A DNA stretch of 64,000 bases, taken from contig CAJTYG010000005.1 of the NCBI GenBank assembly GCA_910584155.1, forward strand, positions 100,886-164,885, in the 5' to 3' direction. Both the position numbers and the translations under genes were made by a program. The notes under the pieces were generated by a model. That model saw nothing but the letters and a program-made list of their open reading frames with translations, searched no databases and was not told where the DNA came from. Source of the stretch: an uncultured Christensenella sp. (GTDB lineage Bacteria > Bacillota > Clostridia > Christensenellales > CAG-917). Shown one piece after another: positions 40,524 to 48,476 of the stretch (its first letter is position 1; every line of letters starts with the position of its first letter).

Positions 40524-40597
40524 TGGCAGGAGCTATAGGAATCGAACCTACACAGTGGGAGTCAGAGGCCCAAGTGCTACCACTACACCAAGCTCCA
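40524..40597 (-). tRNA. tRNA-Gln (anticodon CTG)
   Basis: A 74-nt tRNA on the minus strand. TGGAGCT pairs with AGCTCC(T), with a weak first pair as usual for tRNA-Gln, discriminator G and encoded CCA. Anticodon loop CTCTGAC (CTG), T-arm GTAGG-TTCGATT-CCTAT. Confidence 0.9.
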
Positions 40598-40729
40598 TCG
40601 CTGAAAGCATTATATAACATACTAAAACATTTTGCAAATACTTTTTGCAAATATAAAAAACAAATTATCAATACCTTGACTTTTTTTTTATATATTGATA
40701 ATATATTTAACGTTGATTTAACTATTTAT

Positions 40730-40746
40730 GGGGTGTAGCGCAGTTT
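40730..40746 (+). other. Fragment identical to the 5' part of tRNA-Pro(CGG)
   Basis: GGGGTGTAGCGCAGTTT is the same as bases 2-18 of the tRNA at 40817, but then diverges. The fragment forms an inverted repeat with GCTACACC about 25 bases downstream. It looks like debris from duplication or insertion at the tRNA. Confidence 0.65.
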
Positions 40747-40816
40747 GACGCCGATATGTGACGCTTTGCTACACCATGCGCAAACAGCGCAAATAAATAC
40801 AACTTAATATTATCAT

Positions 40817-40893
40817 CGGGGTGTAGCGCAGTTTGGTAGCGCGCATGGTTCGGGACCATGAGGCCGCGAGTTCAAGTCTCGCCACTCCGACCA
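40817..40893 (+). tRNA. tRNA-Pro (anticodon CGG)
   Basis: A 77-nt tRNA. CGGGGTG pairs with CACTCCG (one G-U), anticodon stem CATGG/CCATG with loop TTCGGGA (CGG), T-loop GTTCAAGTC, encoded ACCA. It carries two of the five CGCG tetramers found in the window. Confidence 0.95.
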
Positions 40894-40924
40894 AAAAAGC
40901 ACAAGTGTCGCTTGTGCTTTTTTA
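40894..40924 (+). terminator. Terminator of tRNA-Pro(CGG)
   Basis: AAAAGCACAAG/CTTGTGCTTTT with TTTA tail. Confidence 0.85.
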
Positions 40925-41029
40925 TATGTCGTGCGAATTTGCGTTTAATATAGCGTTTTAAATACTTTAGTTTTTTATTAGCTTATGATATAATCGGTTA
41001 TATCTAATATATATCGGGGGCTTTTGATT

Positions 41030-41158
41030 TTGGATTATCCGCTGTTTTTTGTGCAGCGCCTTAAGATGTCTGATACGAGGTTGCAGGGCAATGAAGTGCG
41101 CCGAAAAAATACCCGAAAATGTGATATAAAGCGTGTTGCCAAATGGCGGGGAAAATAG
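41030..41158 (+). pseudogene. Detached N-terminal part of the PflX-like protein
   Basis: The frame starts at TTG 41030 after CGGGGG and runs 42 codons to TAG 41156, then has TAA at 41168 and continues in the same frame into ATG 41180 of the radical SAM gene. Its last residues, KNTRKCDIKRVAKWRGK, align with the CxxCPRxCxVxR...RG segment that precedes the radical SAM domain in full-length PflX proteins, but only one Cys remains. I read this as decay of the N-terminal cysteine segment; a short independent ORF is the alternative. Confidence 0.45.
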
Positions 41159-41179
41159 TTAAGCTTGTAAGAGAGTGAT

Positions 41180-42010
41180 ATGTACAAAATAGCGAGAGTA
41201 GGTTTGCATCATTTTGAAGAACCGTGTTTGTCGGGAGATAGGGGAAGCGGAACGATATTTTTTTCGGGCTGCAGCCTGCGCTGTCTGTTTTGCCAGAATT
41301 ATGAGATATCGCACGGCGGCAGCGGACTTGAGGTGAGCGAGGACGAGTTGATATACTGTATGCAATATTTGCAGGATATGGGTGCGCACAACATCAATCT
41401 TGTCACTCCGACAAACTATGCAAATTTGCTGATAAACACGCTTAAAAAGGCAAAATCGCTGCTTAAAGTGCCTGTTGTGTGGAATAGCAGCGGATATGAA
41501 ACCGCAAAAAGCTTGAGCAAGCTCGAGGGCTTGGTTGATATATATCTGCCCGATTTTAAGTATTCCGACGATGATTTGGCGTGGCGATATTCGCATGCTA
41601 AGGGCTATAAGGATATTGCGGCGGCGGCGATAAGAGAGATGAAAAGACAGTGTCCGCACGACGTTTTTGACGGCGACGGAATGATGACGTCGGGCGTGAT
41701 AGTGCGACACCTCGTGCTGCCCGATGCGCTTAAAAATACTATAGGCGTGCTTAAGGAAATTGCGGATATCGACAAAAATATGACGGTAAGCCTTATGGGA
41801 CAGTATTTCCCAACGCCTGCGGTCGTAAACGATAAAACGCTTGGGCGCAGACTCACGCAGGCGGAATATGACGAGGCGGTCGAAGCCTTTTTTGAAGCAG
41901 GACTTAAAAACGGATTTTGTCAGGAGCTTGAAAGCGCAAAAGAGGAATATGTGCCGAGCTTTGATTTGGACGCTTTGCGTGACATATTAAAAGGTTTGAC
42001 AAAAAAATAA
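41180..42010 (+). CDS. PflX-like radical SAM protein
   Basis: A 276-residue radical S-adenosylmethionine protein of the PflX group (related to pyruvate formate-lyase activases). The cluster motif is FFSGCSLRCLFCQNYEIS (CxxxCxxC) preceded by IARVGLHHFEEPCLSGDRGSGT, as in the family. LPDFKYSDDDLAWRYSHAKGY and GVIVRHLVLPDALKNTIGVL also match. The substrate is unknown in all members. It lacks the usual N-terminal CPRxC segment, which appears upstream in the same frame behind two stop codons. The ribosome binding site before ATG 41180 is weak (AGAGAG). Confidence 0.85.
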   Translation: MYKIARVGLHHFEEPCLSGDRGSGTIFFSGCSLRCLFCQNYEISHGGSGLEVSEDELIYCMQYLQDMGAHNINLVTPTNYANLLINTLKKAKSLLKVPVVWNSSGYETAKSLSKLEGLVDIYLPDFKYSDDDLAWRYSHAKGYKDIAAAAIREMKRQCPHDVFDGDGMMTSGVIVRHLVLPDALKNTIGVLKEIADIDKNMTVSLMGQYFPTPAVVNDKTLGRRLTQAEYDEAVEAFFEAGLKNGFCQELESAKEEYVPSFDLDALRDILKGLTKK

Positions 42011-42044
42011 ACGGATATATAATTAGAAAAAAGTCGGAGAAGCT

Positions 42045-42581
42045 ATGAAAACAAAGGTTGCGTTGCTTGACGAAGTTACGCTCAACAGAGCGGTCGTGAG
42101 AATGTCGCACGAAATCATCGAAAAAAATAAGGGCATAGACGACGTCGTTTTGGTGGGGATCAGAACGAGAGGCGTGCCTATGGCCGAGCGTATCGGCGAG
42201 CAGATAAAGCGTATCGAGGGTGTAGAGCTGAAAATAGGCTCAATAGACATTACGCACTTCCGTGACGACGTGTCCGCAAACGAGCGTACGTCCGTAAACG
42301 CTACGGACATCAAGTTTGATATTCACAACAAAAACGTCATACTCTGCGATGACGTGCTGTTTACGGGCAGGACCGCAAGAGCGGCAATAGAGGCGCTTTT
42401 GCACTTTGGCAGACCAAAGACCATACAGCTTGCCGTGCTTATCGACAGAGGACACAGAGAGCTGCCCATACGTGCCGATTACGTGGGCAAAAATATTCCC
42501 ACCTCGCTTCAGGAAACCGTAGCCGTGAAATTTGACGAAACGGACGGCGAAACCTGCGCAATACTTTGTGAAATAGATTGA
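42045..42581 (+). CDS. pyrR: PyrR bifunctional pyrimidine regulator / uracil phosphoribosyltransferase
   Basis: A 178-residue protein. The PRPP loop is VILCDDVLFTGRTARAAIEAL, and LVGIRTRGVPMAERI and LIDRGHRELPIRADYVGKNIPT are characteristic of PyrR. PyrR binds UMP/UTP and mRNA attenuators of pyrimidine genes. The only pyrimidine genes in the window are uraA and upp about 1.1 kb downstream, whose leader has an intrinsic terminator at 43335-43368. CGGAGA precedes the start. Confidence 0.95.
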   Translation: MKTKVALLDEVTLNRAVVRMSHEIIEKNKGIDDVVLVGIRTRGVPMAERIGEQIKRIEGVELKIGSIDITHFRDDVSANERTSVNATDIKFDIHNKNVILCDDVLFTGRTARAAIEALLHFGRPKTIQLAVLIDRGHRELPIRADYVGKNIPTSLQETVAVKFDETDGETCAILCEID

Positions 42582-42650
42582 TAATGTAATAAAACAGATA
42601 TATAAGTTAATGTTAAATTTAAGATTAGTTATTAAAATCAATATAGTTTA

Positions 42651-42683
42651 AAAGCGCTGCGAATAATGTCAGCGCTTTTTATA
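42651..42683. terminator. Terminator of pyrR
   Basis: AAAAGCGCTG/CAGCGCTTTT stem with TTTAT tail; DUF523 converges. Confidence 0.8.
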
Positions 42684-42706
42684 CGGTTTATATTTTAATG
42701 GATAAA

Positions 42707-43126
42707 TCAAATATCGTTTTCGGTCAGCACCGTAAAGCCTGCATCAAGCAGCTTTTGCACGGTCACGCCGTTGCCCGACGTCTTGTTGCCGCTGAAGGTG
42801 CCGTCGTAAATGACGCCTTTGCCGCAGGAAGGACTGTTGGCTTTCATAATGCAGCAGTCAACGTTGTTTGCCTTTGCAATTTGCAGGGCGAAGTCGGCGC
42901 CACGCATATATTGCTCGGTCACGTCGTCGCCGCTCTTTGCGATAACTCTGTTGGCAACTATTTCGCTCGGGTAGCGTGGGGTGGGCAAGCCTCCCATCTG
43001 CTCGGGGCATACGGGAATGAGGATATTGTCCTTTGCAAGCTCCAAAAGCTTTTGATTTTTGCAGCCGTCGCCCTTGTATCTGCACTCATAGCCCATAAGA
43101 CAGGCGCTCACTAAAATTTTTTTCAT
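42707..43126 (-). CDS. DUF523 (YbbK-like) protein
   Basis: A 139-residue protein. MKKILVSACLMGYECRYKGDGC and VCPEQMGGLPTPRYPSEI and MKANSPSCGKGVIYDG form the DUF523 signature with conserved cysteines, probably a metal or Fe-S ligand set. It has recently been linked to tRNA thiolation chemistry in some bacteria, though I cannot confirm that here. I chose ATG 43126, preceded by GAGGTGT; the upstream extension is hydrophobic and unlike the family. Confidence 0.9.
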   Translation of the reverse strand: MKKILVSACLMGYECRYKGDGCKNQKLLELAKDNILIPVCPEQMGGLPTPRYPSEIVANRVIAKSGDDVTEQYMRGADFALQIAKANNVDCCIMKANSPSCGKGVIYDGTFSGNKTSGNGVTVQKLLDAGFTVLTENDI

Positions 43127-43229
43127 ATACACCTCAATAATTGTTATTATCACAGCAAATGTCACGTTTGTCAAATTGTAAAATGTTAAAATATCATTAA
43201 AATTTTTGTCGTTTTTTATACGAATACGT

Positions 43230-43259
43230 TTGACACGGAAGCGTGCGCAGTGATATTAT
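43230..43259 (+). promoter_or_regulatory. Promoter of the uraA leader
   Basis: TTGACA (43230-43235), 18-bp spacer, TATTAT (43254-43259). Confidence 0.6.
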
Positions 43260-43334
43260 CTTTGCAGAAAATCTTTAAGAGCGATACGGGATATCGACAA
43301 GATTGACGAAGTCTTATATTTGATTGCAATGATA

Positions 43335-43368
43335 CCTTGTCCTTAAACTGCGCAGACAAGGTTTTTTT
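43335..43368 (+). terminator. Leader terminator upstream of uraA (possible attenuator)
   Basis: CCTTGTC (43335) and GACAAGG (43355) pair and are followed by seven T. It lies about 70 bases after the predicted start of transcription and 360 bases before uraA, as expected for an attenuator. I did not find a clear PyrR-binding loop in the 70-base leader. Confidence 0.65.
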
Positions 43369-43375
43369 GTGTAAA

Positions 43376-43676
43376 TTGCGCCGAATGTTACACCTCGCTA
43401 TCGTAGAGGTTGTTGCGAAGCTTAGAACAAGCGCTCGCAAGGCGAGCGCCAAAGTGAGCGTCAAGCACGCTCATAGTACAAGTGAACGGGCAAGTGTTGT
43501 TTATATGCCCGTGAGCGAGTGGAATAATGAGAGAACGGCAGTTGTTTGCGCAGACCGATTGTCGCCCCCACGAGCGACAGAATGATTGATAGAGAATATT
43601 GCCCTATACGAGTGGGGGAGAAATTCCGGCGAGACCGGAAAGAGGGGGTACTTGCATTAAAGTACTCGCACGCAAA
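43376..43676. repeat. Dispersed hairpin-rich repeat, copy A (short R1 head + R2)
   Basis: It begins TTGCGCCGAATGTTACACCTCG (the head of R1) and jumps to TTGCGAAGCTTAGAACAAG of R2. R2 contains CGCTCGCAAGGCGAGCG, GAGCGTCAAGCACGCTC, a CGGGCA...TGCCCG hairpin, CCCCCAC...GTGGGGG and TTCCGGCGAGACCGGAA. It ends GTACTCGCACGCAAAA. The second R2 copy is at 46309. It separates the leader terminator from the uraA start. Confidence 0.85.
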
Positions 43677-43730
43677 AAAAATACCGAAAGGTAGTAATAA
43701 ACGTAAATCTTTTAAAGGAGAAGCAAATTT

Positions 43731-45398
43731 ATGGAATTGGTTTATGGCGTCAAAGACAGACCACCGTTCAAACAAAACCTCGTCTTTGCATTGCAACAAA
43801 TCATTGCAATCATGGCGGCAACTCTGCTTGTGCCTATTTTGGTCAGCGCTACTGAAATATCCTTTACGGTTGGAGAAGGGGTAGATGCAATTAAATATGT
43901 TGCGCATATGTCGGTAGATCCTGCTGCGGCGCTTTGTGGTGCAGGCTTAGGCACTTTGGTTTACTTGGCGTTTACAAGACGTAAAAGCCCTGTTTTTCTC
44001 GGCAGCTCGTTTACATTTCTTGGTGCTTTGTGCGCTACTGCAGCGTCAAATTATGGCTATTGGGGACTTATCATCGGTGTAGTGTTTGCCGCATTGGTGT
44101 ATGTCATAATCGGTTTTGTTATCAAATTTGTAGGATCAAAGTGGATAAATAAGCTACTTCCTCCCGTCATAATCGGACCTATCCTTGCTATCATCGGTCT
44201 TTCACTTGCAGGCACGGCAGGCAGTTGGACAATGGCAAACGGCGGTGATGCTGTCAAAGATTATAATATACTTGCCGTTATTATAGGTTTGTTCACATTC
44301 TTTATGATTGTATTTGCTTCCGTAAAGGGCAAAAAGACAATGAAGCTCATTCCGTTTATAGTCGGTATCGGTGCAGGACTTGCCGTAGCATTATTCTTTA
44401 CTGCATTCAGTTATGCGGCACCCGATGGAAGTAAAGCGCAGAGCGTGCTTCGTATAGTTGACTTTACACCTATTGTAGATTGCTTCAAACCTATTCGTGT
44501 ACAAAGCTTCCTCGATTATCCTAAGTTTACTTTCCTTGAAGGCATAATGCAAAAAGGACTTACTTATTCTGCTGTTGATGCTGATGGAAAAATTATAGAG
44601 GGTATAGATACTATCACCAAAAACTTTGCGCTTGACGGAGCAGCTATAGGAAACCTTGCATTGCTATTTATCCCGATTGCTGTTGTCGAGCTTGCTCAGC
44701 ATATTTCCGACCACAAGAATATTTCAAACATCATCGGACATGACGTGCTTACAGACCCCGGTCTTCACAACACTCTGTTTGGCGACGGCGTAGGCTCTGC
44801 AGTGGGTGCATTCTTCGGCGGCTGTGCAAACACCACATACGGCGAGTCTATCGGTTGCGTTGCTTTGACGGGCAATGCTTCAACGTCAACAATTTTGTTG
44901 GCATCTCTGGGATGTATTCTTATCTCTTTCTTCTCGCCATTTGTTGCTCTTATCAATATGATTCCAAAGTGCGTCATCGGCGGTGCATGTATCGCTCTTT
45001 ACGGCTTCATCTCGGTCAGCGGTCTCAATATGCTCCGTGATGTTGACCTCAACGACCATAAAAACCTCTATCCTGTGGCTGCTATCCTCGTCATCGGTAT
45101 CGGAGGAATTACGCTCAACTTTGGTTCAAACAGTATGACAAAAGGTCCGGCAGTACAAATCACTTCACTGGCGGTTGCGCTTATCGTTGGTGTGCTTATC
45201 AACATGTTTACTCACTATACGAGCAAGAAGAAAAAAGCTCTTGCGGACGGCGGTAGCGAGGAAGGCACAGAGGCCGTGTTCAGCGAGGCTGATACGGAAG
45301 CTAAGGACGAACTTGCCGTTGAGGAAAAGTCTGAGGTCGAGGAAAATGCCTTTGACGACAAGGCTGCGGCAGATGTCATTGTTGACACAGAGGAATAA
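43731..45398 (+). CDS. uraA: Uracil/xanthine permease (NCS2), UraA-like
   Basis: A 555-residue transporter of the NCS2 family with about 14 transmembrane helices. FALQQIIAIMAATLLVPILV, LGSSFTFLGALCA and the NAT signature region AFFGGCANTTYGESIGCVALTG with its Glu are diagnostic. The core ends at about 480; the last 70 residues are acidic and disordered. The neighbours pyrR and upp identify uracil as substrate. AAAGGAG precedes the start. Confidence 0.92.
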   Translation: MELVYGVKDRPPFKQNLVFALQQIIAIMAATLLVPILVSATEISFTVGEGVDAIKYVAHMSVDPAAALCGAGLGTLVYLAFTRRKSPVFLGSSFTFLGALCATAASNYGYWGLIIGVVFAALVYVIIGFVIKFVGSKWINKLLPPVIIGPILAIIGLSLAGTAGSWTMANGGDAVKDYNILAVIIGLFTFFMIVFASVKGKKTMKLIPFIVGIGAGLAVALFFTAFSYAAPDGSKAQSVLRIVDFTPIVDCFKPIRVQSFLDYPKFTFLEGIMQKGLTYSAVDADGKIIEGIDTITKNFALDGAAIGNLALLFIPIAVVELAQHISDHKNISNIIGHDVLTDPGLHNTLFGDGVGSAVGAFFGGCANTTYGESIGCVALTGNASTSTILLASLGCILISFFSPFVALINMIPKCVIGGACIALYGFISVSGLNMLRDVDLNDHKNLYPVAAILVIGIGGITLNFGSNSMTKGPAVQITSLAVALIVGVLINMFTHYTSKKKKALADGGSEEGTEAVFSEADTEAKDELAVEEKSEVEENAFDDKAAADVIVDTEE

Positions 45399-45422
45399 TT
45401 ATATTACAATATAATTAACGCA

Positions 45423-45450
45423 ATATGGCGAGCCATACGGCTCGCCATAT
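45423..45450. terminator. Hairpin between uraA and upp-1
   Basis: ATATGGCGAGCC/GGCTCGCCATAT, 12-bp stem with 4-base loop. The T-run is short; it may lower readthrough into upp. Confidence 0.65.
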
Positions 45451-45474
45451 TTAAAGATAAGGAAGATATATTTT

Positions 45475-46116
45475 ATGGAAGATTTTATGAAAAACGTTGT
45501 GGTGATGGATCATCCGCTTATCAAACACAAGATCACGCACCTTTGCGACGTGACGACAAAAACAAAAGAGTTTAGAGAGATAGTCTCGGAAATCGCAATG
45601 CTTATGGGCTACGAAGCTTTCAGAGACCTCAAGACTACCGATGTGGAAATACAAGCTCCGCTCAGCAAATTTATGTCGCCCGTCGTTGATGATAAAATAG
45701 CAATTATCCCCATACTGCGTGCGGGACTCGGCATGGTGGACGGGCTTACGGCGCTTTTTCCAAACGCACAGATAGGGCATATCGGCTTGTACCGTGACGA
45801 ACAGACGCTCGAGCCTCACGAATACTATTGCAAGCTGCCTATGGACTGCACCAACGGACAGTGCATTGTCGTCGATCCTGCGCTTGCAACGGGCGGCTCG
45901 GCGGCGGCTGCAATAGAGATGATAAAGCAAAGAGGTTTCAAAAACATCAAGCTGCTTTGCCTCATCGCCGCACCCGAAGGCATAAAGAGAGTAGTCACTC
46001 AGCACCCAGACGTAAAGGTGTTTGTTGCGCACTATGCGGACGCTCCGCTCAATGAGCACGGCTATATCGTCACTGCATTTGGCGATGCTGGAGATAGGGT
46101 TTTTGGAACGAAGTAA
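45475..46116 (+). CDS. upp: Uracil phosphoribosyltransferase (copy 1)
   Basis: A 213-residue enzyme converting uracil and PRPP to UMP. ILRAGLGMVDGLTALFPNAQIGHIGLYRD is the uracil-site region, VVDPALATGGSAAAAIEM the PRPP loop, and HYADAPLNEHGYIVTAFGDAGDRVFGTK the C-terminus. It directly follows uraA. A second upp lies 630 bp downstream; the two are about 50% identical by eye. The stop codon at 46116 is immediately followed by repeat R1. Confidence 0.95.
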   Translation: MEDFMKNVVVMDHPLIKHKITHLCDVTTKTKEFREIVSEIAMLMGYEAFRDLKTTDVEIQAPLSKFMSPVVDDKIAIIPILRAGLGMVDGLTALFPNAQIGHIGLYRDEQTLEPHEYYCKLPMDCTNGQCIVVDPALATGGSAAAAIEMIKQRGFKNIKLLCLIAAPEGIKRVVTQHPDVKVFVAHYADAPLNEHGYIVTAFGDAGDRVFGTK

Positions 46117-46300
46117 TTTGCGCCGAGTGTCATACCTCGTGCAAGCACTCGGCACGCAAAATCTTGTTATTAAACGTTAATGTTTTTTAAAGAGCTAAAG
46201 CTGCAATAACAAGAGTTTTGCTATGAGCGCAAACGTCTGTCGCAGTATGCGACATAAGGTGCAAAAGCGGGAAGTGAATTCCCACTTTTGCGAAATATAT
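46117..46300. repeat. Dispersed repeat R1, copy B
   Basis: It starts directly after the upp-1 stop with TTTGCGCCGAGTG...CACTCGGCACGCAAAATC (hairpin), then a 60-base segment not in the other copies, then GAGTTTTGCTATGAGCGCAAACGTCTGTCGCAGTATGCGAC and AAAAGCGGGAAG...CTTTTGCGAAA. Homologous R1 copies are at 51700 and 63734. Confidence 0.85.
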
Positions 46301-46308
46301 ATTTAGCC

Positions 46309-46672
46309 GTTGCGAAGCTTAGAACAAACAAGCTAAGGCATAACGTACACTCGTTGCGAAGCTTAGATGAGCGCTCGCAAGGCGAGCACTAAATTGAGCG
46401 TCAAGCACGCTCTTAGCACAAGTGAACGGGCGAGTGTTGTTTATATGCCCGTGAACGAGTGGCATAATAAGGCGTCGACAGCTGTTTGCGCAGACCGAAT
46501 GTCGCCCCCACGAGCGATGGAAAAAATGGAAGAGAATACTGCTTATACGAGTGGGGGAGAAATTCCGGCGAGACCGGAAAGAGGGGGTCATTTTATTTAA
46601 AGTACCCGACGTACACTCGTTGCGAAGCTTAGAAATCGCCCGAAAGGGGCGTACATTAAAGTACTCGTACGC
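46309..46672. repeat. Dispersed repeat R2, copy B
   Basis: GTTGCGAAGCTTAGAACAAAC..., then GCGCTCGCAAGGCGAGC and GAGCGTCAAGCACGCTC and the CCCCCAC/GTGGGGG and TTCCGG...CCGGAA hairpins as in copy A. A 60-base insertion with another TTGCGAAGCTTAGA sits near the end. It lies directly upstream of upp-2 and leaves 77 bases for that gene's promoter. Confidence 0.85.
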
Positions 46673-46748
46673 AAAAGTGTCATATAGGTTAGCACGGGTT
46701 GTGCTAAAATTAAATTAAAATCAAAAGAAATTATTAGAGGTAAATCAT

Positions 46749-47387
46749 ATGAAACAATTTGAAAACGTAACGATATTCAATCATCCGCTCATTCAGCACA
46801 AGGTGGCTATTTTGCGTGATGAAAAGACGGGAATGAAAGAGTTTAGAGAGCTCGTGGAAGAAATCACCACGCTTATGGTTTTTGAGGCTTTTAAGGAAGT
46901 GCCAACCAAAACCGTCAGCGTGCAGACGCCTCTTGAGCTGACCGAGCAGAAGATGGTCGCCGACGGCGCAGTGACTATTGTGCCTATCCTGCGTGCGGGG
47001 CTTGGAATGGTCAACGGCGTGCATACTCTGTTCCCGACGGCGAGAGTGGGGCATATAGGAATGTACCGTGATGAAGAAACGCTCGAGCCTCACGAATACT
47101 ATTGCAAGCTACCCGACGGCATTGAAAACAGCGTGGCGATTTTGCTCGATCCTATGCTTGCGACGGGCGGCAGCGCAGTTGCGGCAATAGATTTCCTCAA
47201 AAAGAGAGGCTGCAAGCAAATAAGACTTATGAATATCATCGGCGCACCCGAGGGCGTTGAGGTGGTGGCAAAGGCGCACCCCGACGTCAAGGTTTATATC
47301 TCTACGCTTGACAGAGGACTGAATGAAAACGGATATATAGTGCCCGGCTTAGGCGACGCAGGCGACAGACTTTTCGGCACAAAATAG
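46749..47387 (+). CDS. upp: Uracil phosphoribosyltransferase (copy 2)
   Basis: A 212-residue paralogue of the gene at 45475. The uracil-site ILRAGLGMVNGVHTLFPTARVGH and PRPP loop LLDPMLATGGSAVAAIDFL are intact, so it is probably active. AGAGG precedes the start. Two neighbouring upp genes are unusual; they may differ in allostery or one may be specialised. Confidence 0.95.
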   Translation: MKQFENVTIFNHPLIQHKVAILRDEKTGMKEFRELVEEITTLMVFEAFKEVPTKTVSVQTPLELTEQKMVADGAVTIVPILRAGLGMVNGVHTLFPTARVGHIGMYRDEETLEPHEYYCKLPDGIENSVAILLDPMLATGGSAVAAIDFLKKRGCKQIRLMNIIGAPEGVEVVAKAHPDVKVYISTLDRGLNENGYIVPGLGDAGDRLFGTK

Positions 47388-47403
47388 GTTGATTTAATGC
47401 AAA

Positions 47404-47432
47404 ATAAAAAGCACCCGAAGAGGGTGTTTTTT
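47404..47432 (+). terminator. Terminator of upp-2
   Basis: AGCACCC/GGGTGTT stem followed by TTTTTGC. Confidence 0.75.
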
Positions 47433-47492
47433 GCATTATAGAGAGTTTTAAGTACGCTTTTAATGATATTAAATATGCGTTTTTGCAAATTA

Positions 47493-48476
47493 TCAGAATA
47501 TATCTTTGCCTATCGGGGCATAAAACAGGGGCTCGATTTCGTCGTCCTTTGCAAACGACAGTATCCACATAAGCTTTGCGACGGTCGCCTCGAGCGTCAT
47601 ACAGCGTGCTTCGAGTATCCTGCCGCACCTTAGTAGCTTGCGTCCGACCTCGTAGGTTTCAAGCGAGCTGCCCTCACGCTCCACTTGAGTTGTAAGCACG
47701 GCGGTTTTGCCTTTGTCAAGAAAGGCTTTCAGTCTTGTAAAAAACTCGCCGTCGCCGTAGTCGGGCAGTCCGCCCGAGCCGAAGGACTCTATTACCACGG
47801 CGTCGCAGCTGTTGTCGAGGTAGTCGAAGATATCCGCTTTTAAGCCGGGGATCATTTTGAGCACAAACACTTTTTCATTTAAATTGCGATAAAACCTTGT
47901 GGAATTTATTTCGCCCTTGATATAGTAAAAAGGCTTGCCGTCCCGCATTATGGCTGTGTTGGGATAGTCTACGCTTGAAAAGGCGTTGTAGCTGTGGGTG
48001 CGTGTCTTCTTTGCACGGGTGCCCAAAATGACGTTGCCGTCAAAAACAATATGCACGCCAAACGCTTCGTCGTCGGCGCAGAATGCAAATGCGTCCGCAA
48101 GGTTTTTGCGTGCGTCGGTGTCTCTTAAATATGCCGATTTCTGCGAGCCTGTCAACACTATGGGCTTTGAAGAGTTTTGTATAAGATAGGACAGGGCGGC
48201 GGCGGTGTACGCCATAGTATCCGTGCCGTGCGTTATCACAAAACCGTCGTAGCTGTCATAGTTATTTTCTATTATGCTTTCAAGCTCTATCCAATGCTTG
48301 GGACCTATATTTGTACTGTCAAGGTTAAACGGCTGCACGGTGGTCACGTGGCAAAGCTCGGCGATTTCCGGCACGCAGGAAAGCAGCTCTTTTGAGGTCA
48401 TAGCGGGCGTCAAGCCCTCGCCGTTGTTTTTGGAAGCTATCGTGCCTCCCGTTGCAATCATAAGTATATTTTTCAT
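47493..48476 (-). CDS. ansA: L-asparaginase, type I (AnsA-like)
   Basis: A 327-residue cytoplasmic asparaginase that makes aspartate and ammonia. The first catalytic Thr is in MIATGGTIASK and the second in VITHGTDTMAYTAAAL, with PIVLTGSQKSAYLRDTDARKNL following; all are intact. No signal peptide, so type I. The start overlaps the serine dehydratase stop by 4 bases, forming an amino-acid-degrading pair. Confidence 0.93.
   Translation of the reverse strand: MKNILMIATGGTIASKNNGEGLTPAMTSKELLSCVPEIAELCHVTTVQPFNLDSTNIGPKHWIELESIIENNYDSYDGFVITHGTDTMAYTAAALSYLIQNSSKPIVLTGSQKSAYLRDTDARKNLADAFAFCADDEAFGVHIVFDGNVILGTRAKKTRTHSYNAFSSVDYPNTAIMRDGKPFYYIKGEINSTRFYRNLNEKVFVLKMIPGLKADIFDYLDNSCDAVVIESFGSGGLPDYGDGEFFTRLKAFLDKGKTAVLTTQVEREGSSLETYEVGRKLLRCGRILEARCMTLEATVAKLMWILSFAKDDEIEPLFYAPIGKDIF

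Noticed and set aside
40182..40617. ORFs of 109 and 122 codons over the 123-bp repeats
   Set aside because: Repetitive translations caused by the tandem repeat; they run into tRNA-Gln on the other strand.
41000..41179. Riboswitch (ZTP/pfl type) before the PflX-like gene
   Set aside because: None of the ZTP conserved strings is present; the stretch reads better as a decayed N-terminal coding region.
43376..43676. R2 as part of an insertion sequence or as coding sequence
   Set aside because: No transposase or long conserved frame; the 112-codon ORF over it reads into uraA out of frame.
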